DNA from: an uncultured Clostridium sp.
Lineage (GTDB): Bacteria; Bacillota; Clostridia; TANB77; CAG-508
DNA: 29,114 nucleotides
NCBI GenBank assembly: GCA_900555085.1
Contig: USJU01000003.1
Coordinates: 1-29,114, forward strand
Reading direction: 5' to 3'
The position numbers and the translations under genes are program-made. Position 1 is the stretch's first letter, and each line of letters begins with the position of its first letter. Below are positions 7,879-16,163 of the stretch, piece after piece. The notes below the pieces were generated by a model. It was not told where the DNA came from. It worked only from the letters and a program-made list of their open reading frames with translations, and did no database searches.

Positions 7879-8250
7879 AAAATAATTTTCTTCCAGGTCT
7901 AATTGTTTATCAAAATCCTTTATTTCGTCTATAATTTCTAATGAACTCCAATGATGGTCAATTATAAACTTATAAATTTGAAATGGGAATATTTCTCCAT
8001 AAGGTAATAGTTCTCCTACTTTAAAATCAACAACAGTATCTTTAATTTCAAAATCATCATTGTTAAATACTACATCTTTAATTAAATATTCTCTTTTATA
8101 AAATGTAAGATAGAATTTACCATTTTTGTATTCTCCAATAATATAATCCGGAGCTAAGTATACAAAAATTTTATTACCTGTTTTTCTTAATACTCCCGAA
8201 GACCAATAATTTGGCATCCGTAAATTTACGTTATAATATTTTGATACCAT
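7858..8250 (-). CDS. Hypothetical protein, 130 residues
   Basis: I do not recognise the family. The protein is soluble-looking, rich in aromatic and acidic residues, has no signal peptide or membrane segment, and alternates short beta-like stretches (KIFVYLAPDYIIG, KFYLTFYKREYLI). An AAGGAGGAAAAAGAT site gives a secure ATG at 8250. Codon 11 is CGG (8220-8218), the only in-frame CGG I found in an intact gene here, directly followed by an ATG codon. The gene precedes dpaB by 93 bp but has its own terminator, so the two are probably separate units. Confidence 0.7.
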   Translation of the reverse strand: MVSKYYNVNLRMPNYWSSGVLRKTGNKIFVYLAPDYIIGEYKNGKFYLTFYKREYLIKDVVFNNDDFEIKDTVVDFKVGELLPYGEIFPFQIYKFIIDHHWSSLEIIDEIKDFDKQLDLEENYFKNIPYK

Positions 8251-8334
8251 ATCTTTTTCCTCCTTTTTTTAATCAAAACATTTAGCTACTTTATATATTT
8301 TACTACACTTTTATGTAAATTGCAATAATATTAA

Positions 8335-8352
8335 GACATAGATATCTATGTC
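8335..8352 (-). terminator. Perfect 18-bp palindrome downstream of ackA
   Basis: GACATAGAT/ATCTATGTC is a perfect palindrome 11 bp past the ackA stop codon. Minus-strand sequence after it is only modestly T-rich, so it may be a weak terminator or a protein-binding dyad for the 130-residue gene downstream. Confidence 0.45.
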
Positions 8353-8363
8353 CTAATAAATTT

Positions 8364-9557
8364 TTATTTTTTTATTAATCTTTCAGTTTCTTTTGCTATC
8401 ATTAATTCCTCATTTGTTGGTATTACATATACTTTAACTTTTGAAGAATCTTTTGATACCAATTTTTCTTCACTTCTTATATTATTTTTTTCTGGATCTA
8501 TTTCAACTCCCATAAATGTAAGCTGATTGCATATTCCTTCTCTTATTTTTATTTGGTTTTCTCCAACTCCGCCTGTAAACACTATTGCATCTACACCATT
8601 CATTGCAACTGCATATTTAGCTATAAAACTTGCAACAGCATATTTAAAAGATTTCATTGCAATATCTGCTCTTTCGTTTCCATTTACAGATTCTGCTTCT
8701 ATTTCTCTAAAATCTGGTGCAAGTCCTGAAATTCCTTGAACTCCACTTTCTTTATTTAATTTGTTTTCTATCTCTTCAGGAGTTAGATTTTCTTTTTTCA
8801 TTAAAAATGTAACAACAGATGGGTCTAAATCTCCACTTCTAGTAACCATTGGTATTCCCGCAAGAGGTGTTAATCCCATACTTGTGTCTACAGACTTACC
8901 TCCCTCAACAGCACATATACTTGAACCTTGTCCTAAGTGGCAAGTAACTATTTTCATATCTTTAATATCTTTATTTTCTATTTCTGCAAGTCTATTTGAA
9001 ACATACATATGAGAAGTTCCATGGAATCCATATTTCCTTATTCCGTATTTTTCATAGTATTCATAATTTATAGGGTATAAATATCTTTCTTTAGGCATTG
9101 TTTGATGGAAAGCTGTGTCGAAAACACCTACCATTGGTTTACCTGGCATAACTTTTTTACAAGCTTCTATTCCTATTATTCCAGCAGGATTATGAAGCGG
9201 TGCTAAATCTATGCATTCTTTTAATACATTTACAACGTTATCATCTATTACAACAGATTCACTTATTTTTTCCCCTCCATGAACTAATCTATGTCCTATT
9301 GCATTTATTTCGTCTAAAGAATCTATAACTTTATATTCTGGATTAACAAGTTGTTTTAATGTAAAGTCTACTGCTTCTTCATGGTTCATAGCTGTATGTT
9401 CTATTACTATTTTTTGACCATTTACTTTATGAGTTATAAAAGCCTCTTTCTCCCCTATTCTTTCATATTTCCCTGAAGCCATAACTTCATCTGTTTCCAT
9501 ATTTATTAATTGATATTTTAAAGATGAACTCCCACAATTTAAAACTAAAATTTTCAT
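8364..9557 (-). CDS. ackA: Acetate kinase
   Basis: This 397-residue enzyme transfers phosphate between acetyl phosphate and ADP, yielding ATP and acetate. The family signatures are all present: the N-terminal LVLNCGSSSLKY, AIGHRLVHGGE, the catalytic region VGVFDTAFHQTMP, YGFHGTSH, CHLGQGSSICA, GGKSVDTSMG and the C-terminal VFTGGVGEN. The length is normal. It follows pta by 26 bp on the same strand with its own AAAGGAG site, forming the classical acetate-producing operon, here with pta first. Confidence 0.97.
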   Translation of the reverse strand: MKILVLNCGSSSLKYQLINMETDEVMASGKYERIGEKEAFITHKVNGQKIVIEHTAMNHEEAVDFTLKQLVNPEYKVIDSLDEINAIGHRLVHGGEKISESVVIDDNVVNVLKECIDLAPLHNPAGIIGIEACKKVMPGKPMVGVFDTAFHQTMPKERYLYPINYEYYEKYGIRKYGFHGTSHMYVSNRLAEIENKDIKDMKIVTCHLGQGSSICAVEGGKSVDTSMGLTPLAGIPMVTRSGDLDPSVVTFLMKKENLTPEEIENKLNKESGVQGISGLAPDFREIEAESVNGNERADIAMKSFKYAVASFIAKYAVAMNGVDAIVFTGGVGENQIKIREGICNQLTFMGVEIDPEKNNIRSEEKLVSKDSSKVKVYVIPTNEELMIAKETERLIKK

Positions 9558-9583
9558 TATATCTTCTCCTTTACAAATTATTA

Positions 9584-10579
9584 TTATTTTTGTGCTTGTA
9601 CAGCTGTAATTGCCACAACACCTTCTATATCTTTGCTATTGCATCCACGTGATAAATCGTTTACAGGTTTTGCAATTCCTTGGCAAAGTGGCCCATAAGC
9701 TTCTGCTTTTGCAAATCTTTGTGTTAATTTATAGCCTATATTTCCTGCATTTAAGTCAGGGAATATTAAAGTATTAGCCATTCCTTTTATATCACTTCCT
9801 GGAGCTTTCATATCTGCAATTTCTGGTATAATTGCTGCATCTAATTGCAATTCTCCATCAACTTGTAACTCTGGATAATTTTGTTTTACAAGTTCTGTAG
9901 CATTAATTACTTTTTCTGTAAGTTCAGATTTGGCACTTCCATATGTTGAATATGAAAGCATTGCAATTTTTGATTGTTTTCCAGTAAGTTGTTCAAAGCT
10001 TTTGCTTGAAGAATGAGCAATTTCAGCTAATTCTTCGGCATTTGGATTTACATTTAAGCCACAATCGGAAAATACAAAAGTTCCATTTTCTCCATACTCG
10101 CAATTTGGAACAAGCATTAAGAAAAATGCAGAAACAAGCTTTGTATCTGGTGCTGTTTTTAAAATTTGAAGTGCAGGTCTTAAAGTATCTGCTGTTGAAT
10201 GAATTGCACCAGAAACCAGACCATCTGCCTCATTTTCTTTAACCATCATCATTCCATAGTAAACTGGATCTAATAAAAGTTCTTTTGCTTTCGGAATTGT
10301 CATTCCTTTTTTCTTTCTTAACTCAAAAAAATCATTTACATACTTATCATAATTATTAGATTTTGCGGGATTTACAATTTTTACACCAGTAATATTAATA
10401 TTACTTTCGTGTGCAATGTTTAGTATTGTATCTTTTTCTCCAACCAATATAACATTTGCAAATTGCTCTTTAAGTATATTTTCTGTTGCCTGCAAAACTC
10501 TTATATCTGTTGCTTCTGGAAGTACAATAGTTTTTAAATCATTCTTTGCTCTTTGCTTTATCTCATCTATAAAAGACAT
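9584..10579 (-). CDS. pta: Phosphate acetyltransferase
   Basis: This 331-residue enzyme converts acetyl-CoA and phosphate to acetyl phosphate. It is the short single-domain form typical of Firmicutes. Recognisable segments are the start RAKNDLKTIVLPEATD, ADGLVSGAIHSTADTLRPAL, FSDCGLNVNPNAEELAEIA, AMLSYSTYGSA and NTLIFPDLNAGNIGYK. The ATG has a good TAGGAGG site. It is the first gene of the operon, with ackA next, and together they make ATP from acetyl-CoA during fermentation. A long imperfect palindrome lies immediately upstream, where its promoter must be. Confidence 0.97.
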   Translation of the reverse strand: MSFIDEIKQRAKNDLKTIVLPEATDIRVLQATENILKEQFANVILVGEKDTILNIAHESNINITGVKIVNPAKSNNYDKYVNDFFELRKKKGMTIPKAKELLLDPVYYGMMMVKENEADGLVSGAIHSTADTLRPALQILKTAPDTKLVSAFFLMLVPNCEYGENGTFVFSDCGLNVNPNAEELAEIAHSSSKSFEQLTGKQSKIAMLSYSTYGSAKSELTEKVINATELVKQNYPELQVDGELQLDAAIIPEIADMKAPGSDIKGMANTLIFPDLNAGNIGYKLTQRFAKAEAYGPLCQGIAKPVNDLSRGCNSKDIEGVVAITAVQAQK

Positions 10580-10610
10580 TTTATCCTCCTATTATTATTT
10601 TATATAATAT

Positions 10611-10782
10611 AACTTAAAAATATATTAAAAATAAATATTTCTCGGCTTAATGTGTTCGTTATAGCTTCTAATAGAAATTTAAACGAGCCTCTCGCAAAAC
10701 GCGCCCTCATTTAAATTTAATAAGAAGCTATACGCTCACTCCAATCACATTCGAAATATTGATTTTAAATTATTTTTAAGTT
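10611..10782. repeat. Long imperfect inverted repeat between the DUF368 gene and pta
   Basis: The outer ends match perfectly over 12 bp, AACTTAAAAATA with TATTTTTAAGTT (10611-10622 and 10771-10782). Further matched blocks are ATATTTC, ATGTG, TATAGCTTCT and AATTTAAA, giving arms of about 80 nt around a short GC-richer centre near 10697-10707. No coding frame was seen. The architecture resembles the element at 6298-6463, but the sequence differs. It may be a MITE-like element or a structured leader of pta. Confidence 0.6.
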
Positions 10783-10807
10783 TTTTACATGCAAATATTA
10801 AAAATCT

Positions 10808-11710
10808 TTAATTTTCCTTGCTTAGGAACATTTTAAATGCTTGTAGTCCTATTATTATTACTCCACCTATTATAAAGAATAATATGTTAAATGTGTTAAA
10901 ACTCATTGCTGCTTGTGGTACTTCAAGTGTTGTTGGTCCCATTACTATAGAAAATAATGAACCTATCATCATTCCTATTATTACATATATTGTTTGTGGT
11001 CTGAAATTTTCTAAAGCTTTTCTAATTAACCCTACAAATAATACTATTCCTGTTATAACTCCTAATCCAAATACACATAGTATTGGAAAGTATGAAAAGT
11101 TCATATGGAAAAATTCTTTTACTGCAGACATAATTGGAACATAAAGTCCAAATATAAGTAATAATGTTGAACCAGAGATTCCTGGTAAAACCATTGCAGA
11201 AATTGCTATCATTGCTGCAAAAAATACATATGCTATAAGTCCAATACTTAAATTATCTACATGTACACTTATTCCTTGGCCACTTGCAGGATTTAAAAGT
11301 GTAATTGCAACTACAAATACTATTCCTATTAACGCAAATATGACATTTAAGTAATTTTTCTTTAAAGCTTCTCTTTCTTCATAAATTACTATTGGAATTG
11401 CAAATATTATAAAACCAATAAATAAAGAGCTTATATTGTATATTTGCTCATTAAATATACTTCCTAAAACTAATGCTGCTATTATAAATCCACAAGCCCA
11501 TCCTATACCAAGTTTTATAAGAAATAATAATGCAGATTTTTTTTCTTCCATTTTTCCTCTAAATAAACTATCTAACGAACCTATAAATTTATCATAAAAT
11601 CCTAATATAAATGCAACTGTACCTCCAGATACCCCTGGAACACTATCTGCTAGCGCCATACAAAAACCATTTATAAAATTTAAAATCCATTCTTTTAAAT
11701 TTTTAATCAT
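10808..11710 (-). CDS. DUF368 (PopT-type) undecaprenyl-phosphate translocase
   Basis: This 300-residue polytopic membrane protein has about eight or more membrane segments. It shows the family's twin inverted-repeat signatures: SVPGVSGGTVAFILGFYDKFI near the N-terminus and VLPGISGSTLLLIFGLYVPIM in the middle. DUF368 members have been identified as PopT polyprenyl-phosphate transporters, which return the lipid carrier for wall synthesis to the inner membrane leaflet. I chose the ATG at 11710, which has GGAGG 8 nt upstream. A longer TTG reading from 11725 would start inside that site. The gene overlaps the YugP-like gene by 8 nt, so translation is coupled. Confidence 0.88.
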   Translation of the reverse strand: MIKNLKEWILNFINGFCMALADSVPGVSGGTVAFILGFYDKFIGSLDSLFRGKMEEKKSALLFLIKLGIGWACGFIIAALVLGSIFNEQIYNISSLFIGFIIFAIPIVIYEEREALKKNYLNVIFALIGIVFVVAITLLNPASGQGISVHVDNLSIGLIAYVFFAAMIAISAMVLPGISGSTLLLIFGLYVPIMSAVKEFFHMNFSYFPILCVFGLGVITGIVLFVGLIRKALENFRPQTIYVIIGMMIGSLFSIVMGPTTLEVPQAAMSFNTFNILFFIIGGVIIIGLQAFKMFLSKEN

Positions 11711-12389
11711 CTCTTCTTCCTCCAAAAATTAATATTAATCTTAAAATTTGCAACATTGCAGTTGCAGCTCCTGCTACATAAGTTAGTGCAGCAGATACAA
11801 GCATTTTTTTACCATATTTTAATTCATTATTATCTAAAATTCCTAATTCTTCTACTTGATTTAATGCTCTTTTTGAGGCATCAAACTCTACTGGCAATGT
11901 AACAAGTTGAAATAGTAAAATTATTGCCTCTAATGCTATTCCTATCCATATTAAATCTAATAATGAAAATATTGCACCAATTAAAATTGAAACATAACCT
12001 GCATAATTTGCTATATTTACAAGTGGCACCATAGCTTTACGAATTCTTAAAAAAGTATATCCTGTTTTATCTTGAATTGCATGACCACATTCATGTGCAG
12101 CAACACTTATTGCTGATATTGTTGTTTTATCGTATATACTATCTGATAAATTTACTGTTTTATTTCTTGGGTCATAATGATCTGTTAAACTACCTGGAAC
12201 TTGTAATACTTTTACATCTTCTAATCCATTTGCATTTAATATTTCTCTTGCAGCCTGCATACCTGTAATATTTCTTTCATTATTCATTTTAGATGTTTTT
12301 TTGAAACAATGATTAATATACCATTGAGCTCCTAAAGTTATAATTAAAGTAATAAAAAATATGCCATAATTCACAAAATAATAATCCAT
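11703..12389 (-). CDS. YugP-type membrane zinc metallopeptidase
   Basis: This 228-residue protein has an N-terminal membrane segment (about 7-22), a soluble part with the zinc motif HECGHAIQ (H99, E100, H103), and two or three C-terminal hydrophobic segments (about 123-165 and 205-222). The pattern and the SVAAHECGHAIQDKTGY context match the neutral zinc metallopeptidase family of B. subtilis YugP. A later Asp/Glu-containing stretch, PVEFDASKRAL, is the usual conserved second motif. The family's substrate is unknown. It is first in a two-gene unit with the lipid-carrier translocase, which suggests envelope work. Confidence 0.88.
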   Translation of the reverse strand: MDYYFVNYGIFFITLIITLGAQWYINHCFKKTSKMNNERNITGMQAAREILNANGLEDVKVLQVPGSLTDHYDPRNKTVNLSDSIYDKTTISAISVAAHECGHAIQDKTGYTFLRIRKAMVPLVNIANYAGYVSILIGAIFSLLDLIWIGIALEAIILLFQLVTLPVEFDASKRALNQVEELGILDNNELKYGKKMLVSAALTYVAGAATAMLQILRLILIFGGRRDD

Positions 12390-12424
12390 TATTTTCTCCT
12401 CTCTTAAATTTTATCAACATGTAT

Positions 12425-12453
12425 GTTATAACATTAAATTAAATATTATTCAA
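12425..12453 (-). promoter_or_regulatory. Sigma-A-like promoter of the YugP-DUF368 unit
   Basis: On the minus strand TTGAAT (12453-12448), a 17-bp spacer and TATAAC (12430-12425), with a TG one base before the -10 box, lie about 36 bp before the YugP ATG. Confidence 0.55.
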
Positions 12454-12461
12454 TAAAAAAG

Positions 12462-13406
12462 CTATATTTCTTTCTTTAATTTTGCAACAAAAAATCCTTC
12501 CATATCTTTTGATGGTAATATTTTTATTGACTTATTTATTTCTTTGTTTAGTCCCTCATTACTTCCCTGTATACTATCTTTAATGTTTAAATTTATGTCT
12601 AATATTTTCACCTTATAATTATTTAAAATCCAATCTAATATAAATTCATTTTCATTTTTATTTATTGTACAAGTTGAATATACTATTGTTCCTCCTGGTT
12701 TTACTGCCTTGTAAGCACTATCAAATAATTTCCTTTGTAATTTAGTTAATTGGTTAACTGTTTTTAATGACCAATCTCTATATGTTGCGCTTGAATATGC
12801 TAAGAATCTACCTTCTCCACTACAAGGTGTATCTAATAAAACTTTATCAAAAGAATTTTTATGAATTTCTCCTAATTTTTCTCCTCTAGAATTTATTACT
12901 TCTACTATTGTCGCCCCTTGAACTTCAACATTATGTTTTAATCGTTCACATCTTATCTTATCTAATTCATTTGCTAATACATATCCCTCATTATTCATGA
13001 GCCCAGCTAATTGTGTTGTTTTACTTCCTGGAGCCGCAGTTAAATCTAGAATTCTTTCCCCTGCTTTAGGATTTAAAACTATTGGTGGCACCATGCTTGA
13101 TAGGCTTTGTAAATATATATATCCTTTTTCGTATATATCTAATTTTTGAATTGCCTTTTCGTTTGCATTTTTTATTATTAATGCATCTTGATACCAAGGT
13201 ACTCTCTCAAATTTTATATTCTTCTCTTTGAAATACTTCATTAAATCTTGAATATTATATTTTATTGTATTTACTCTTAAGCTCGTGTATCTTGTATTAT
13301 TCATACCAATTAATATTTTATCTACCATAAGGGGTGAATAATTTTCATATAATTCATTTATAAAATCTTGTGGCAATCTATTTTTTGCTTCAGTAATTGA
13401 TAGCAT
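12462..13406 (-). CDS. RsmB/RsmF-family RNA cytosine-5 methyltransferase
   Basis: With the ATG at 13406 the protein has 314 residues and belongs to the NOL1/NOP2/Sun family that methylates C5 of cytosine in rRNA or tRNA using S-adenosylmethionine. It has the SAM motif ILDLTAAPGSKTTQLAG, the acid motif in ANELDK, and the two catalytic cysteines in LLDTPCSGEG (C195) and YSTCTI (C246). It lacks a long C-terminal extension, so it is the short form, and the exact RNA target cannot be told. GGAG is one base from the ATG at 13412 but seven from the one at 13406, so I prefer the latter. It overlaps the YwaF-like gene by 17 nt. Confidence 0.9.
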   Translation of the reverse strand: MLSITEAKNRLPQDFINELYENYSPLMVDKILIGMNNTRYTSLRVNTIKYNIQDLMKYFKEKNIKFERVPWYQDALIIKNANEKAIQKLDIYEKGYIYLQSLSSMVPPIVLNPKAGERILDLTAAPGSKTTQLAGLMNNEGYVLANELDKIRCERLKHNVEVQGATIVEVINSRGEKLGEIHKNSFDKVLLDTPCSGEGRFLAYSSATYRDWSLKTVNQLTKLQRKLFDSAYKAVKPGGTIVYSTCTINKNENEFILDWILNNYKVKILDINLNIKDSIQGSNEGLNKEINKSIKILPSKDMEGFFVAKLKKEI

Positions 13407-14142
13407 TCTCATTCTCCTTTTTTATTAAATTTGTTATTTCATAAACAATCCAAAATGGTAATGTTGCTTGTCCTAATATCATAACAGGTGTAAACAACTT
13501 GCCGCAAACAACATATATAACATTAACAAAAGTATTTGGAAAGTTTTGAGATATAAACATTAAATTACTACCAAATATATTGTTTATAATTAATGCTACT
13601 ATACTTATTATTAATATTAAAACAAAATAATAAATTGCATCTCTTTTCTCTAATTCTATATATTTTGTTTTTAAAACTAATAATGATAAATACACCATAC
13701 AGCCATGATATAAAAAACTTTGTAGACTTATATAGTGGAATATTGGATATGTTGGAAGTGATGTTGTTGGAAAAAATAAAAATATGCTTCCTCCAACAAA
13801 AGCTCCTGTTGATAAAAAAACATCTCCCATTCTTTTGGCTTTTCCTTTTCCAAAAGAACTTAAAAGTCCTGCATATAATAAAATACTGCAATAATATAAA
13901 GGAATATATGTATTTACATTATGAGCATTTCCTATTTTTAGATTAAAAACAATTTTTATAATTTCCATAATCCAGCAAAAAATAGTTATACCCATTATAA
14001 TTTTTCTTATATTTTCTTTTTTGTTTGTTTTTGTTAATTTTAGTGCAACTATAATTATTAATATTGTTACAGCCAATAAAATTATGTGTTGTAAACTAAA
14101 CAAACCACATGGCTTATATTCTCCAGGTTTTGCAAAAAACAT
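13390..14142 (-). CDS. YwaF/TMEM164-like integral membrane protein
   Basis: This 250-residue protein has about six or seven membrane segments. It begins with a short segment followed by FSLQHIILLAVTILIIIVALKL, and has the YIPLYYCSILLYAGLL segment and an HYISLQSFLYHGCM stretch, with polar residues inside membrane helices. This pattern fits the YwaF family related to TMEM164, whose bacterial role is unknown. AAGGAGATGAAATA precedes the ATG. Its 3' end overlaps the RNA methyltransferase gene, suggesting cotranscription, although the functions look unrelated. Confidence 0.7.
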   Translation of the reverse strand: MFFAKPGEYKPCGLFSLQHIILLAVTILIIIVALKLTKTNKKENIRKIIMGITIFCWIMEIIKIVFNLKIGNAHNVNTYIPLYYCSILLYAGLLSSFGKGKAKRMGDVFLSTGAFVGGSIFLFFPTTSLPTYPIFHYISLQSFLYHGCMVYLSLLVLKTKYIELEKRDAIYYFVLILIISIVALIINNIFGSNLMFISQNFPNTFVNVIYVVCGKLFTPVMILGQATLPFWIVYEITNLIKKENENAINY

Positions 14143-14233
14143 TATTTCATCTCCTTAATACATTTGTTATTCTTATATCATAAAATAATTATTTTTTCAA
14201 TTTTAAAAAACAGAAATTACCATAATAAAAAAA

Positions 14234-14262
14234 TAAGCTCCCAGAGATAATATCTCTGGGAG
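14234..14262 (-). terminator. Intrinsic terminator downstream of the acyl-CoA ligase
   Basis: A perfect 10-bp stem CTCCCAGAGA/TCTCTGGGAG (14238-14247 with 14253-14262) is followed on the minus strand by CTTATTTTTTT. It is the last of three hairpins between the ligase stop codon (14351) and the YwaF-like start. Confidence 0.85.
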
Positions 14263-14265
14263 TTT

Positions 14266-14313
14266 TGCACCTAAGGTGCAGACGAAAAGTTTGAAATCGG
14301 TTCCCCAACCGAT
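14266..14313 (-). other. Two compact hairpins preceding the terminator
   Basis: On the minus strand ATCGGTT-GGGG-AACCGAT (14313-14296) is followed by TGCACC-TTA-GGTGCA (14280-14266), then by the terminator hairpin. The three perfect stems, 3-17 bases apart, occupy most of the 208-bp gap. This may be a small structured RNA or a processed transcript end. I recognise no known RNA family. Confidence 0.45.
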
Positions 14314-14350
14314 AAATATATTATACTCTTAAAAAATCAAAAAGTCAAAA

Positions 14351-16072
14351 TTATTCCATTATTTTCTTCATTTCTTCTTGTCTTTTCACTTTTTTAGTTG
14401 TTGTTTTTATTAATTCTTCATCTGTTAAAATCATTCCTTTTATATATTTGTATCGTGGCAAAGTTTTATTTATTTCTTTTATTTCGTTCCAAATAATTTT
14501 ATATAGTTCTTCTTCTGTTTTATCACTGTATTTTTCTTTAACAATTTCTTTATTGTATACAATTTTTATAGATAATTTTACATCATTCTTATCTTTTTCA
14601 TCTGGCATTCCATATACCATACACTCTTCTACTAATTCTAACCTATTTACTAATGTTTCTAATTCTTCTGGAAATACTTTTTTACCGTTTTTTAATACTA
14701 TTAGGTTTTTACTTCTTCCTGTTATTGCTAAACATCCATTTTTATCTAAATATCCTAAATCTCCTGTATAGAACCATCCATCTTTTAATACTTCTTTTGT
14801 AGCTTCTTCATTTTCATAATATCCAAGCATAACATTTGGACCTTTTACACGTATTTCCCCTATTCCGTTTTCATCTGGATTTTCTATTTCTAATTTTACA
14901 TTTAGCATTGGTATTCCAACAGTTCCTGCTTTCATACATTTCTTGTTCTCTGCTGCTATAACTGGAGATGTTTCTGTTAAGCCGTACCCTTGAACTACTT
15001 CTATACCTAAGTCGTTAAACCCTTTAGCTATTTTACTATCTGCAGGAGCTCCTCCAGAGATTACGAATCTTAGTTTTCCACCTAACTCATTTATAATAGA
15101 TTTAAATAGAATTCTTCTAATATCTATATGTAATTTTAATAAAAAGTTACTTATTTTTGTTGCAATATTTACAAGTTTTGTTTTTCCTTGCTTTTGAACT
15201 TCTTTCATAATTGTTTTGTATATTGCTTCTACTAAAACTGGTACACCAACAAAAACAGAAACTCCGTATTCATTTAAGTTTTTCTTTATATATCTTAAGC
15301 CATCTGGAAATACTGTTCTTACTCCATATGCAAGCATTACCACCATACATGTAGAACCAAATATATGATGAAATGGTAAAAATGCAATATTTGTATCTGT
15401 ACTGTAAATTGCTTCTACACATTGCATTGCATATACATTTGAAGCGATGTTTTTTTGAGAAAGCATTACTGCTTTAGATTTTGATGTTGTTCCAGATGTA
15501 AATAACAAAATTGCCATTTTGTTTTCATCTATTTTTGCATTTATAAAATCTGTTTTTCCACTATTTATTTCTTCATTACCTATTTTTAATAATTCACTAA
15601 TATTTTTAAAGCCCTCCGCTTCTTCAAAGCAAACATATTCTTTAAGATTTGTGTTATTTTTTTCTTTTATTTGACTTATTTTTTCTTCATATTTTTTATC
15701 AAAGAAAATCATATCTGCTTTACTTCTAATTAAAGAATTTTCAAGCTCATCATATTGCAAATCTTTATCTAAAGGAACTGAAACATTTCCACCTAATAAA
15801 TTAGACAAATGAGCAATAGCCCATTCATAGCTATTTCTGCCTATAACAGCAATTCTTTTTCCTTTAAAACCTAAACTATATACTGCAGTTCCTAATTTAT
15901 TTATATCTTCTAATAATTGTTTATATGTAATGTTTTCATATTCTATCTTTTTATTTTCTGTATGTTTTATTACAAAAGCTATATTGCTTGAATATTTTTC
16001 AACTGAGTTATAAATTATTTCCTTTATGTTATTAAACTCCTGTGCATTATACAAATTATTACTATATTTCAT
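14351..16072 (-). CDS. Long-chain fatty acid--CoA ligase-like AMP-forming enzyme
   Basis: This 573-residue adenylate-forming enzyme has the P-loop LLFTSGTTSKSKAVMLS (about 190-205), FLPFHHIFGS, the GYGLTETSPV adenine-binding motif, GWFYTGDLGYLD, the hinge GRSKNLIVLKNGKKVFPEE and a C-terminal lysine-rich KTTTKKVKRQ containing the likely catalytic Lys. It should activate a carboxylic acid through an acyl-AMP and then form a CoA (or carrier-protein) thioester. Length and motif set fit long-chain acyl-CoA ligases. The true substrate is not visible. It stands alone between terminators, and AAGGGGATC precedes the ATG. Confidence 0.87.
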   Translation of the reverse strand: MKYSNNLYNAQEFNNIKEIIYNSVEKYSSNIAFVIKHTENKKIEYENITYKQLLEDINKLGTAVYSLGFKGKRIAVIGRNSYEWAIAHLSNLLGGNVSVPLDKDLQYDELENSLIRSKADMIFFDKKYEEKISQIKEKNNTNLKEYVCFEEAEGFKNISELLKIGNEEINSGKTDFINAKIDENKMAILLFTSGTTSKSKAVMLSQKNIASNVYAMQCVEAIYSTDTNIAFLPFHHIFGSTCMVVMLAYGVRTVFPDGLRYIKKNLNEYGVSVFVGVPVLVEAIYKTIMKEVQKQGKTKLVNIATKISNFLLKLHIDIRRILFKSIINELGGKLRFVISGGAPADSKIAKGFNDLGIEVVQGYGLTETSPVIAAENKKCMKAGTVGIPMLNVKLEIENPDENGIGEIRVKGPNVMLGYYENEEATKEVLKDGWFYTGDLGYLDKNGCLAITGRSKNLIVLKNGKKVFPEELETLVNRLELVEECMVYGMPDEKDKNDVKLSIKIVYNKEIVKEKYSDKTEEELYKIIWNEIKEINKTLPRYKYIKGMILTDEELIKTTTKKVKRQEEMKKIME

Positions 16073-16089
16073 ATTTTTGATCCCCTTAC

Positions 16090-16125
16090 AAAAAAACTAT
16101 GGTCAAATTGTACCATAGTTTTTTT
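16090..16125. terminator. Strong terminator between the surface protein and the acyl-CoA ligase
   Basis: A perfect 14-bp stem AAAAAAACTATGGT/ACCATAGTTTTTTT (16090-16103 with 16112-16125) has T-runs in both directions. It ends transcription of the surface protein gene at 16164 and lies 17 bp before the ligase start. Confidence 0.85.
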
Positions 16126-16163
16126 AATTTGTGTTGTATACTGACTTACAAGTCTAATAAATA

